From an uncultured Clostridia bacterium (lineage in GTDB: Bacteria; Bacillota; Clostridia; Christensenellales; Aristaeellaceae), in contig CAMENN010000005.1 of assembly GCA_945928315.1 (NCBI GenBank), positions 1 to 50,579 on the forward strand: a stretch of 50,579 nt of DNA, in the 5' to 3' direction. The notes below the pieces were generated by a model. It ran no database searches. It was not told the origin of the DNA and saw only the letters and a list, made by a program, of their open reading frames with translations. Made by a program: the position numbers and the translations under genes. Shown here piece by piece: positions 18,600 to 26,057 of the stretch (the first letter of the stretch is position 1; each line of letters begins with the position of its first letter).

Positions 18600-19247
18600 A
18601 TGCTTGACGTAAAGGTATACATGGACGAGCTGATCGACCGGCTGCAGCGGCAGTTTGGCGACCGGCTCGTCTATGTCGGCCTGCAGGGCAGCTACATGCG
18701 CGGCGAGGTGACCGAAACGAGCGACATTGACCCGATGGTCGTGCTGCGGGACGTGTCCGCAGCGGACCTGCGCGCATACCGCGCGATGGTGGAGGCGATG
18801 CCAAGCCCGGAGCTGGCCTGCGGCTTCCTCTGCGGGCAGGCGGAGCTCATGCACTGGAACGCGCTGGAGGCGTTCCACCTGCTCCACAGCACACGCGACG
18901 TCCTGGGCGAGCTGGCGCCGCTGCTGCCTGCGTATACGCGGGACGATGTGCGCGCGTATGTGAAGCTCGGTGCGGGCAACCTCTATCACGGGGCCGTGCA
19001 CCGCTATGTGCACGGCACGCCGGAACGCCTGCGCGCCGCGCTGCCGGGCATGGCCAAGAGCGCGTTCTTCCTGCTGCAGGACGCCGCCTGGCTGGAAAAG
19101 GGCGTGTTCGCGGAAAACCGCCGGGCACTGCTGCCGCTGCTGCGGGCGGAGGACGCACGGCTGCTCGCGCTGGATGAGGCCGCAAGCCTTGACGACGCGG
19201 TGGACGCGCTGCTGACGGCCTGCCGGGGCCTGATGGAACGGATATGA
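18600..19247 (+). CDS. Nucleotidyltransferase-fold protein with helical C-terminal domain
   Basis: VGLQGSYMRGEVTETSDIDPMVVL (GS-x-x-RG...DID motif). Confidence 0.75.
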   Translation: MLDVKVYMDELIDRLQRQFGDRLVYVGLQGSYMRGEVTETSDIDPMVVLRDVSAADLRAYRAMVEAMPSPELACGFLCGQAELMHWNALEAFHLLHSTRDVLGELAPLLPAYTRDDVRAYVKLGAGNLYHGAVHRYVHGTPERLRAALPGMAKSAFFLLQDAAWLEKGVFAENRRALLPLLRAEDARLLALDEAASLDDAVDALLTACRGLMERI

Positions 19248-19262
19248 ACGGAGGAGGATACG

Positions 19263-20072
19263 ATGGAGATCGTCAGAAACACAGCCGCGCCGCAGCTTGA
19301 CGCGCTGCTGGGCGAGGATACGAACCTGTTCATGGTGCTGTGGATGCTTCTGCGCGGCTCGTGCGACACGATCGTGACGGACGGCGACCGGCTGATCATG
19401 GCGCTGAGCGCGCGCCCGGCTCCCGTCTGGGTCTTTATGCCGGACGACGCGGCGGAGGATGAGCTCGAGCGCTGCTGGCAGGCGATGCGCGGGACGTTCC
19501 CGCCGGCGCTGGGCGATTCCTTCAACCTCAAACCGGCACACGCGGCGTATATGAAGCGGCGCGCGCAGGAGGAGGGGCTGACGCTGCGCACGACGCGCAG
19601 GCTACGCGCCCATACCTGCACGGCGCTGCGCCCGCCGCACAGGCGCCCCGGCGGCTGCATGGTCGCGGCGAAGCCCGACGACCTCGACGTGGCGGCGGCG
19701 TTCGTGCTTGCGATGCACCGGGATACGCGCGAGAGTGACCAGACGCCCGAGGGATGCCGGGCCATCGCGCAGCAGCGCATCGAGAACACCCGCCTGTTCC
19801 TGTGGAAGGATGAGCAGGGCACGCCCTGCGCGATGTGCGGCGTGTCGCCCGACGGCGAGCGCATGGGCCTGTCGCTCGTCTATACGCCGCTGGAGAAGCG
19901 CAGGCAGGGCTACGCTGCAAGCCTCGTGCACGATGTGACGCATGCGATCCTCGCGCAGCACCGCCTGCCCGTCATCTATACCGATGCGGATTACCCGCCC
20001 TCCAACGCCTGCTACGCGCAGATCGGCTACGTCTGCTGCGGTGAGCTGGAGACGGTCCGGTGGGAAATGTGA
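19263..20072 (+). CDS. GNAT-family N-acetyltransferase
   Basis: MCGVSPDGERMGLSLVYTPLEKRRQGYAASLVHDVTHAIL...YTDADYPPSNACYAQIGYVCCGE. Confidence 0.8.
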   Translation: MEIVRNTAAPQLDALLGEDTNLFMVLWMLLRGSCDTIVTDGDRLIMALSARPAPVWVFMPDDAAEDELERCWQAMRGTFPPALGDSFNLKPAHAAYMKRRAQEEGLTLRTTRRLRAHTCTALRPPHRRPGGCMVAAKPDDLDVAAAFVLAMHRDTRESDQTPEGCRAIAQQRIENTRLFLWKDEQGTPCAMCGVSPDGERMGLSLVYTPLEKRRQGYAASLVHDVTHAILAQHRLPVIYTDADYPPSNACYAQIGYVCCGELETVRWEM

Positions 20073-20077
20073 ATAAG

Positions 20078-20114
20078 GACATCAGGCGCAGCCGGTGAGA
20101 CTGCGCCTGATGTC
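20078..20114. other. Perfect 14-bp stem hairpin after the GNAT gene
   Basis: GACATCAGGCGCAG-ccggtgaga-CTGCGCCTGATGTC; no T-run follows. Confidence 0.75.
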
Positions 20115-20216
20115 TCATATTGCGTCCAACAGGGCCGGACTGTGTGATCCCCGGGCGTCAGGCGACGCTTTGCGCGGAGGCCCCATTCTTCTCTGAAAAA
20201 CGAACCTCCTTTTCCC

Positions 20217-20250
20217 AAAAAGAAGACAGCATGGAGGATTCTCCATGCTG
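20217..20250 (-). terminator. Intrinsic terminator of metQ
   Basis: CAGCATGGAG-aatc-CTCCATGCTG-TCTTCTTTTT on minus. Confidence 0.85.
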
Positions 20251-20267
20251 CCGGAATGGATGGTGCC

Positions 20268-21056
20268 TTACTTGGTCGGCACGACGGAGGTGCCGTAGGT
20301 CTCCTGGATGAAGCTCACGATGGCGTCGCTCTGGAGCACCTCGACCAGCGTCTTGAGCTCCTCACGGTCGTCGCCCTCGCGGATGGCGATGATGTTCGGA
20401 TAGGCGATCTCGGGGGACTCCACCGCGATGGCCGTGCCGACGACCTCAACGCCCGCCTGCAGCGCGTAGTTGGAGTTGATGACGGCCAGGTCGACGTCCG
20501 CCAGCATGCGCGGCACCGCGGCGGCTTCAAACTCCTGAATGTCGATGTTCTTCGGGTTCTCGGCGATGTCGAGCTTGGTCGCGGTCTGACCGGCCGCCAC
20601 TTCGAGCTTGATCAGGCCCTGCGCCTCGAGCAGGTTCAGCGCGCGGGCTTCGTTGGTCGGGTCGTTCGGGACCGCGATCACCGCGCCGTCCGGGATGGTG
20701 TCGATGGTGTAGAGCTTGCTCTGGTTGGTGTAGATGCCCATCGGCTCATAGTGCACCGCGCCGGCGCTCACCAGGTGCGTGCCGTTGTCGGCGTTGAAGC
20801 TCTCCAGATACGGGATGTGCTGGAAGTAGTTCGCGTCGAGGTCGCCGGATTCGAGCTGCAGGTTCGGCTGGACATAGTCGTCAAAGACCACGATCTCCAG
20901 CTCAATGCCCTTTTCCTCGAGCAGCGGCTTGGCCGCCTCCAGAATCTCCGCGTGCGGGGTGGAGGAGGCGCCGACGACGAGCTTGGTGGCGGCGCTGGCG
21001 CAGCCGACGGCCGCGATCAGCGCGATGGCGAGAACGAGTGCAAAAATCTTCTTCAT
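20268..21056 (-). CDS. metQ: MetQ/NlpA-family substrate-binding lipoprotein
   Basis: Lipobox-like AVGCAS; VGASSTPHAEILEAAKPLL, DYVQPNLQLESGDLDANYFQHIPYLE. Confidence 0.92.
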   Translation of the reverse strand: MKKIFALVLAIALIAAVGCASAATKLVVGASSTPHAEILEAAKPLLEEKGIELEIVVFDDYVQPNLQLESGDLDANYFQHIPYLESFNADNGTHLVSAGAVHYEPMGIYTNQSKLYTIDTIPDGAVIAVPNDPTNEARALNLLEAQGLIKLEVAAGQTATKLDIAENPKNIDIQEFEAAAVPRMLADVDLAVINSNYALQAGVEVVGTAIAVESPEIAYPNIIAIREGDDREELKTLVEVLQSDAIVSFIQETYGTSVVPTK

Positions 21057-21159
21057 GGAAATCTCTCCTTTTTGAATTTTGGTTGTCCTATCAGGTAAGC
21101 CTTGCGGCTTGATCGTCGGTGTAGCTGTTTCATGTGCCATCCGTTCCCTGACCGATAGC

Positions 21160-21258
21160 CCCATTCGAGGGCCATCCGCCCGAAGAATGGGAGATGGAAC
21201 CGAAACAGGATCTTTGCGCGCTGCAGCAGCATTCGAGGCCCTTCCGGCCGAAGAATGC
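21160..21258. repeat. Two tandem covarying hairpins between metI and metQ
   Basis: CCCATTC-ga-GGGC-catcc-GCCC-gaa-GAATGGG (21160-21191) and GCATTC-ga-GGCC-cttcc-GGCC-gaa-GAATGC (21229-21258). Confidence 0.75.
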
Positions 21259-21265
21259 GGGTTGA

Positions 21266-21297
21266 AGCAGGCGCGAAGCGGGTGTGGGCACAGCCCA
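21266..21297 (+). repeat. Partial R-like fragment, inverted relative to metI
   Basis: AGCAGGCGCGAAGCGGG followed by GTGGGCACAGCCCAC. Confidence 0.5.
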
Positions 21298-21298
21298 C

Positions 21299-21964
21299 TT
21301 ACTCCCTAATTCTTTTGTCCGTCTTGCGCGAGATGTACATGCCGATCGCCTGGATGATCTGCATCAGAATCACCAGCAGCACCACCGTCACCAGCAGAAC
21401 GTCCGTCTGATACCGGTTGTAGCCGTAGCTGATCGCAATCTGTCCCAGACCGCCGCCGCCGATCGCGCCGGACATCGCGCTGTAGCCCAGAATCGTGCCC
21501 GAAGAAATCGTCGCGCCCACGATCAGGGACGTCTTCGCCTCCGGAATGATCACCTTGAGGATGATCGCCGGAATCGACGCGCCCATCGACTGCGCCGCTT
21601 CGATCACGCCCGGATCGACCTCCAGCAGCGAGCTCTCGATCATGCGCGCCACATACGGCGCCGCCGCGATCACCAGCGGCACGATCGTCGCTGTCGAGCC
21701 GTAGGCCTTGCCCGCGATCAACCGCGTCAGCGGAATCACCAGGATCATCAGGATCAGGAACGGAATCGAGCGGAAGATGTTCACCACCGCGTCGAGCACC
21801 CGGTAGACGAGCGCGTGCGGCCGCAGCCCCTTCGGCGCCGTCAGCACCAGCAGAATCGCCAGCGGGAAGCCGAGCAGATACGCGAAGAGCGTCGACACCA
21901 CCGTCATGTACATCGTGTCCCGGATGCCTCCAAGCATCAACGGGACCATCTTCTCAATGGCCAT
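21299..21964 (-). CDS. metI: Methionine ABC transporter permease
   Basis: MetI-type TM protein: GATISSGTILGYSAMSGAIGGGGLGQIAISYGYNRY. Confidence 0.92.
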   Translation of the reverse strand: MAIEKMVPLMLGGIRDTMYMTVVSTLFAYLLGFPLAILLVLTAPKGLRPHALVYRVLDAVVNIFRSIPFLILMILVIPLTRLIAGKAYGSTATIVPLVIAAAPYVARMIESSLLEVDPGVIEAAQSMGASIPAIILKVIIPEAKTSLIVGATISSGTILGYSAMSGAIGGGGLGQIAISYGYNRYQTDVLLVTVVLLVILMQIIQAIGMYISRKTDKRIRE

Positions 21965-22961
21965 CGCTGCTCACCTCCTCCACGCGCAGCCCCTTGTTGC
22001 GCAGGTAGTAGATGATCTTGTCCTGCTGGAGGTGATCCTCCGGCAGCTGCAGGATCATCTGCCCGAACGTCTTGCCGCCCACGTCGCGCGTGTCCGCGTA
22101 CATGATGTTCACCGAGACATGACATTCCAGAATCAGGCTGGCGATGTACGGCTCGTTGGATGCCGTCCCCTCGAAGACGATGCGGATCATCCGGTCGCCC
22201 ATCACGCCCGTGTCTGCGCCCGCCTTGCGGAAGATCAGCTTCTTCGCCGCCTTCGATTTGGGCTGCGAGAAGACCTGCTCCACCGTGCCCACCTCGGCCA
22301 GCGCGCCGTCGTCGATGATTGCCACGTGCGAGCAGATGCTCTCCACCACGCTCATCTCATGCGTGATGATCACGATCGTGATGCCCAGCGTGCGGTTGAT
22401 CTCCCGTAGCAGGTTCAGGATCGAGGTCGTCGTCGTGGGATCGAGCGCGCTCGTCGCCTCGTCGCACAGGATGATCTTCGGGTTCGTCGCCAGCGCACGC
22501 GCGATCGCCACGCGCTGCTGCTGGCCGCCCGAAAGCTGGCTCGGATAGTTGTGCTGCCGGTCCGTCAGGCCGACGATCTCCAGCAGCTCGTCGATGCGCC
22601 TGTCGATCTCGGCCTTCTTCTTGCCCGCGATCTCCATCGCAAAGGCGATGTTGCCGCGCACGTCCCGCTGCTGAAGCAGGTTGAAGTGCTGGAAGATCAT
22701 CGACACCTGCTGGCGAAGCTGGCGCAGCTCCTTCTGCGAGAGCGTCGAGAGGTCCTTCCCGTCGATGATCACGCTGCCCGACGTCGGGCGCTCCAGAAAG
22801 TTGATGCAGCGCACGAGCGTCGATTTGCCCGCGCCCGACATGCCGATGATGCCGTAAATATCCCCCTGATTGATCTCCAGGTTGATGTCCCGCAGGGCTT
22901 CGACGGTCTGCGTCTTGCCCTTGAAGGTCTTGGTCAGATGCTTGAGCTCAATGAGCGGCAA
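21954..22961 (-). CDS. metN: Methionine ABC transporter ATP-binding protein (probable TTG start)
   Basis: [41 protein letters not shown]-terminal NIL-like domain; SD aaaggag before TTG. Confidence 0.9.
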   Translation of the reverse strand: MPLIELKHLTKTFKGKTQTVEALRDINLEINQGDIYGIIGMSGAGKSTLVRCINFLERPTSGSVIIDGKDLSTLSQKELRQLRQQVSMIFQHFNLLQQRDVRGNIAFAMEIAGKKKAEIDRRIDELLEIVGLTDRQHNYPSQLSGGQQQRVAIARALATNPKIILCDEATSALDPTTTTSILNLLREINRTLGITIVIITHEMSVVESICSHVAIIDDGALAEVGTVEQVFSQPKSKAAKKLIFRKAGADTGVMGDRMIRIVFEGTASNEPYIASLILECHVSVNIMYADTRDVGGKTFGQMILQLPEDHLQQDKIIYYLRNKGLRVEEVSSDGH

Positions 22962-23007
22962 TGCGGCCACTCCTTTCGTGTCTTGCTGAATTCCTTGAAC
23001 GAGACGT

Positions 23008-23036
23008 ATTATACATGAACGCCGCGGCATAGGCAA
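23008..23036 (-). promoter_or_regulatory. Candidate metNIQ promoter
   Basis: Minus strand TTGCCT-17-TATAAT. Confidence 0.7.
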
Positions 23037-23059
23037 GGATGGATAAAATATGGCTTGCC

Positions 23060-23074
23060 ATAGGGAAAAACTAT
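23060..23074. promoter_or_regulatory. Candidate LysR-type operator
   Basis: ATAG-N7-CTAT dyad between divergent metN and lysR promoters. Confidence 0.5.
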
Positions 23075-23082
23075 ATTTGACC

Positions 23083-23111
23083 TTGCGCGACGGCAAAGAG
23101 ACTGATATAAT
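23083..23111 (+). promoter_or_regulatory. Candidate promoter of the LysR gene
   Basis: TTGCGC-17-TATAAT. Confidence 0.6.
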
Positions 23112-23212
23112 GAAAAAAAGCGCCTGAAAGCGCACAATGTACACAAAACATCAAATTCGCTCATGCTTTTCATGAATTTGTTTCTTCAAACCGGCACAGA
23201 CGAGGTGGCATC

Positions 23213-24136
23213 ATGACCCTTCAGCAGCTCAAATACGTCATCGAGGTCGCCGACCGCGGCTCCATCACCGAGGCGGCCAAGTCCCTGTTCATCGCCCAGC
23301 CCAGCCTGTCCGCAGCCATTCACGAGCTGGAGGCCGAGACGGACACCAAGATCTTCAAGCGCAGCAGCCGCGGCGTGCTCATCACGCCGGAGGGCGCGGA
23401 GTTTCTCGGCTACGCGCGGCAGGTCGTGCAGCAGGCCGCGCTCATCGAGGACAAGTACATCGCGCGCTCATCCGTGCGCCAGCGCTTCTCCGTCTCCACG
23501 CAGCATTACTCGTTCACGTCGAGCGCGTTCGTGGAGCTGGTGCGCGCGCAGGGCGGCGAGGCGTATGAGTTCACGCTGCGCGAGGGCAAGACGTACGACA
23601 CCATCAACGACGTGCGCACGCTGCGCAGCGAGATGGGCGTGCTGTACCTGAGCAGCTTCAACGAGGCGGTCATCCGCAAGATGCTGCGTGAGTCGAACCT
23701 CGTGTTCTCCGAGCTGTTTTCCGCGCGGCCGCACATCTTCGTCGGGCGCAACAATCCGCTCGCCGGGCGGGAAAGCGTGACGCTCGCCGACCTGGAGCCG
23801 CTGCCCTGCCTGACGTACGAGCAGGGCGACCAGAACGCGTTCTACTTTTCGGAGGAGATCCTCTCGACGCTCAACCACGAGAAGAGCATCAAGGTCACGG
23901 ACAAGGGCACGATCATCGATCTGATGGTCGGCACGGACGGCTACACGATCTCCTCGGGCATCTGCCCGTCTTACCTGCGCGGCGAGGACATCATCTCGAT
24001 TCCGCTCACGGTGGACGAGGTCATCCGCATCGGCGTCATCACGCACAGGGATTACCGGCCGACGGTGCTGGGGGAGAAGTATCTGGAGATTCTGCACCGC
24101 GTCGTGGGCGACATGCAGGAGCTGGGGGAGGAATAG
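23213..24136 (+). CDS. LysR-family transcriptional regulator
   Basis: MTLQQLKYVIEVADRGSITEAAKSLFIAQPSLSAAIHELEAETDTKIFKRSSRGV. Confidence 0.93.
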   Translation: MTLQQLKYVIEVADRGSITEAAKSLFIAQPSLSAAIHELEAETDTKIFKRSSRGVLITPEGAEFLGYARQVVQQAALIEDKYIARSSVRQRFSVSTQHYSFTSSAFVELVRAQGGEAYEFTLREGKTYDTINDVRTLRSEMGVLYLSSFNEAVIRKMLRESNLVFSELFSARPHIFVGRNNPLAGRESVTLADLEPLPCLTYEQGDQNAFYFSEEILSTLNHEKSIKVTDKGTIIDLMVGTDGYTISSGICPSYLRGEDIISIPLTVDEVIRIGVITHRDYRPTVLGEKYLEILHRVVGDMQELGEE

Positions 24137-24186
24137 GCCAAGGGGAAAGGAAAAAGTGGCTTATGTTATTCTCGCAAAACAGCGGG

Positions 24187-24290
24187 CTGCAAGCGCGAAG
24201 CGAGGAAGGGGTCTGGGGACTGGTCCCCAGTCTAGGGGTATGGGGGATGAAATCCCCCATCGTTCCCATCGCGAAGTGAACCCTGACGGT
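24187..24290 (+). repeat. R-family repeat, copy R7 (deletion derivative)
   Basis: GCGCGAAGCGAGGAAGGGGTC TGGGGACTGGTCCCCA ... GGGGGATGAAATCCCCC ... ATCGCGAAGTGAACCCTGACGG; lacks the segment between GCGAAG modules. Confidence 0.85.
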
Positions 24291-24343
24291 CGGTCATCGA
24301 GCTGCCCGGTTCTGTCAGAGAGCAGTACGAAGCCCCCGCATAC

Positions 24344-24387
24344 AAAGAAACACGCGGCTTTTCCGGAAAGCCGCGTGCTTGTTTCTT
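24344..24387. terminator. Intrinsic terminator of the DtxR-like gene
   Basis: CACGCGGCTTT-tccgg-AAAGCCGCGTG with T-rich tails on both sides. Confidence 0.8.
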
Positions 24388-24754
24388 ATCTGTATTTCGC
24401 CGCGTGCCGCTTGATCGCCTCGAACGTCTCCTCGCTCAGGTCGTGCTCGATCTTGCAGGCGTCGCGCACGGCGATCTCCCGGCTCACACCCAGCGAGACA
24501 AACAGCTCGCTGATCAGCGTGTGGCGCTCGTAGAGTCCGGCAGCGATGCGCTCGCCCTCCGGCGTGAGGTGGATGTGGTTCATGTCGTCCACTGTGACCA
24601 GACCGCTCTCGCGCATCTGGCGCAGCACGATCGACACCGTCGGCCGCGAATAGGACAGATAGGCGCACACATCCACCGCGTGCACCTCATTCTGGCGCAG
24701 GGAGAGGATGTAGATCGTCTCCAGATAGTTTTCGATGGCTTCGGATACAGCCAT
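24386..24754 (-). CDS. DtxR/MntR-family metal-dependent regulator
   Basis: SEAIENYLETIYILSLRQNEVHAVDVCAYLSYSRPTVSIVLRQMRESGLV...LTPEGERIA. Confidence 0.9.
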   Translation of the reverse strand: MAVSEAIENYLETIYILSLRQNEVHAVDVCAYLSYSRPTVSIVLRQMRESGLVTVDDMNHIHLTPEGERIAAGLYERHTLISELFVSLGVSREIAVRDACKIEHDLSEETFEAIKRHAAKYR

Positions 24755-24797
24755 GGAAAAGCCCCCTCACGCCGCCTCACGGGCGGGGATTTTGATC

Positions 24798-24826
24798 ATT
24801 ATACCATATCCGATGTCCGCCTGCAA
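24798..24826 (-). promoter_or_regulatory. Candidate promoter of the DtxR-like gene
   Basis: Minus strand TTGCAG-17-TATAAT. Confidence 0.6.
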
Positions 24827-24879
24827 TCCCTGAACGCGCCGTGCCGCCCCGGCATACGATGAACCCGAGGTGATGGAGC

Positions 24880-25650
24880 ATGATGGGTGCGCTGTACGCT
24901 GCGTGCGGCACGCTGTTCACGTTTCTGATGACGTCGCTGGGCGCGGCGCTGGTCTTCTGCTTCCGCCGGAGCGTCGGGGAACGCGCGCAGCGGGCCTGTC
25001 TGGGCTTCGCGGCGGGGGTTATGTCGGCGGCATCTGTGTTCAGCCTGCTGTGCCCGGCGGCGGAGCAGGCCGAGCGGATGGGCGCCCTGCCCTGGCTGAC
25101 CGTGACCGCGGGCTTTGCGCTCGGCGTGGCGTCGATCTGGCTGCTGGATGCGCTGACGATGCGTCTGCGTGCGATGCGCCTGGGCACACAGGCGCAGACC
25201 GCGCGCCAGCGGACGCTGCTCTTCACGGCGGTGACGCTGCACAACATCCCGGAGGGCATGGCCGTCGGGCTGGCGTTCGCGCTGGCCGCGCGGGACGGCG
25301 GACTTTCGCTGGCGGCGGCCTCCACGCTGGCGCTGGGCATCGGCGTGCAGAACCTGCCGGAGGGCGCGGCGATCTCGCTGCCGCTGCGCCAGAACGGTAT
25401 GAGCCGCGTGCGCAGCTTCGGGCTGGGCGTGCTCTCCGGCGCGGTGGAGCCGGTCTTTGGCGTGCTGGTGGTGCTGGCCGTAGCTGCGGTGGAGGCGATG
25501 ATGCCGCTGCTGATGGCCTTCGCGGCGGGCGCGATGATGCTGGTGGTCTTTGAGGAGATGATCCCGGCGGCGGCGGGGGAGCGGCTGGGCGTGCTGTGCG
25601 CGATGGCGGGGTATGTGCTGATGATGGCGCTGGATCTGGCGCTGGGATAA
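24880..25650 (+). CDS. ZIP-family metal transporter
   Basis: LHNIPEGMAVGLAFAL and GVQNLPEGAAISLPLR ZIP signatures; 7-8 TM helices. Confidence 0.92.
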   Translation: MMGALYAACGTLFTFLMTSLGAALVFCFRRSVGERAQRACLGFAAGVMSAASVFSLLCPAAEQAERMGALPWLTVTAGFALGVASIWLLDALTMRLRAMRLGTQAQTARQRTLLFTAVTLHNIPEGMAVGLAFALAARDGGLSLAAASTLALGIGVQNLPEGAAISLPLRQNGMSRVRSFGLGVLSGAVEPVFGVLVVLAVAAVEAMMPLLMAFAAGAMMLVVFEEMIPAAAGERLGVLCAMAGYVLMMALDLALG

Positions 25651-25672
25651 GGATGATCGAAGAAAATCTGAA

Positions 25673-25871
25673 AACCGCGCGAAGCGAAGAAGAGGGCTGG
25701 GGACCCGGGAAACTCGCATAGTCGTGCCGTGAACGGCACGACTATGCAGGCTCCCCGGGTCGAAGAAGCGAGGTGAAGCGTCGGAAACGGAAAGGAGCGC
25801 TTGCGCGACTGTTCCGTTTCCCGGACTGAAATCCCCCAACGTTCCCATATCGCGAAGCGATACCTGACGGG
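25673..25871 (+). repeat. R-family repeat, copy R8, with S-derived insert and internal deletion
   Basis: AACCGCGCGAAGCGAAGAAGAGGGCTGGGGAC [S] ACTGAAATCCCCCAACGTTCCCATATCGCGAAGCGATACCTGACGG. Confidence 0.85.
25705..25824. repeat. S-derived composite insert in R8
   Basis: CCGGGAAACTCGCATAGTCGTGCCG-tgaa-CGGCACGACTATGCAGGCTCCCCGG, then a second S-like inverted segment ending GTTTCCCGG. Confidence 0.8.
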
Positions 25872-25968
25872 TCATCCTTGCATGGCTCGATTCGATTAGA
25901 GATGATCATGAAGCACCGTTGACCAACCCCAGCATGCAGACTTTCTCCTTCTCATGGCGCATATCATC

Positions 25969-25997
25969 TTGAAATCTGGTTGGATTGCTAGTATAAT
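25969..25997 (+). promoter_or_regulatory. Candidate pgi promoter
   Basis: TTGAAA-17-TATAAT. Confidence 0.7.
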
Positions 25998-26057
25998 TTT
26001 CTTACGTATACGCCTGCTTCGAATTCACTTTTGCAAAGAATGAGGAGGATTTTCACG

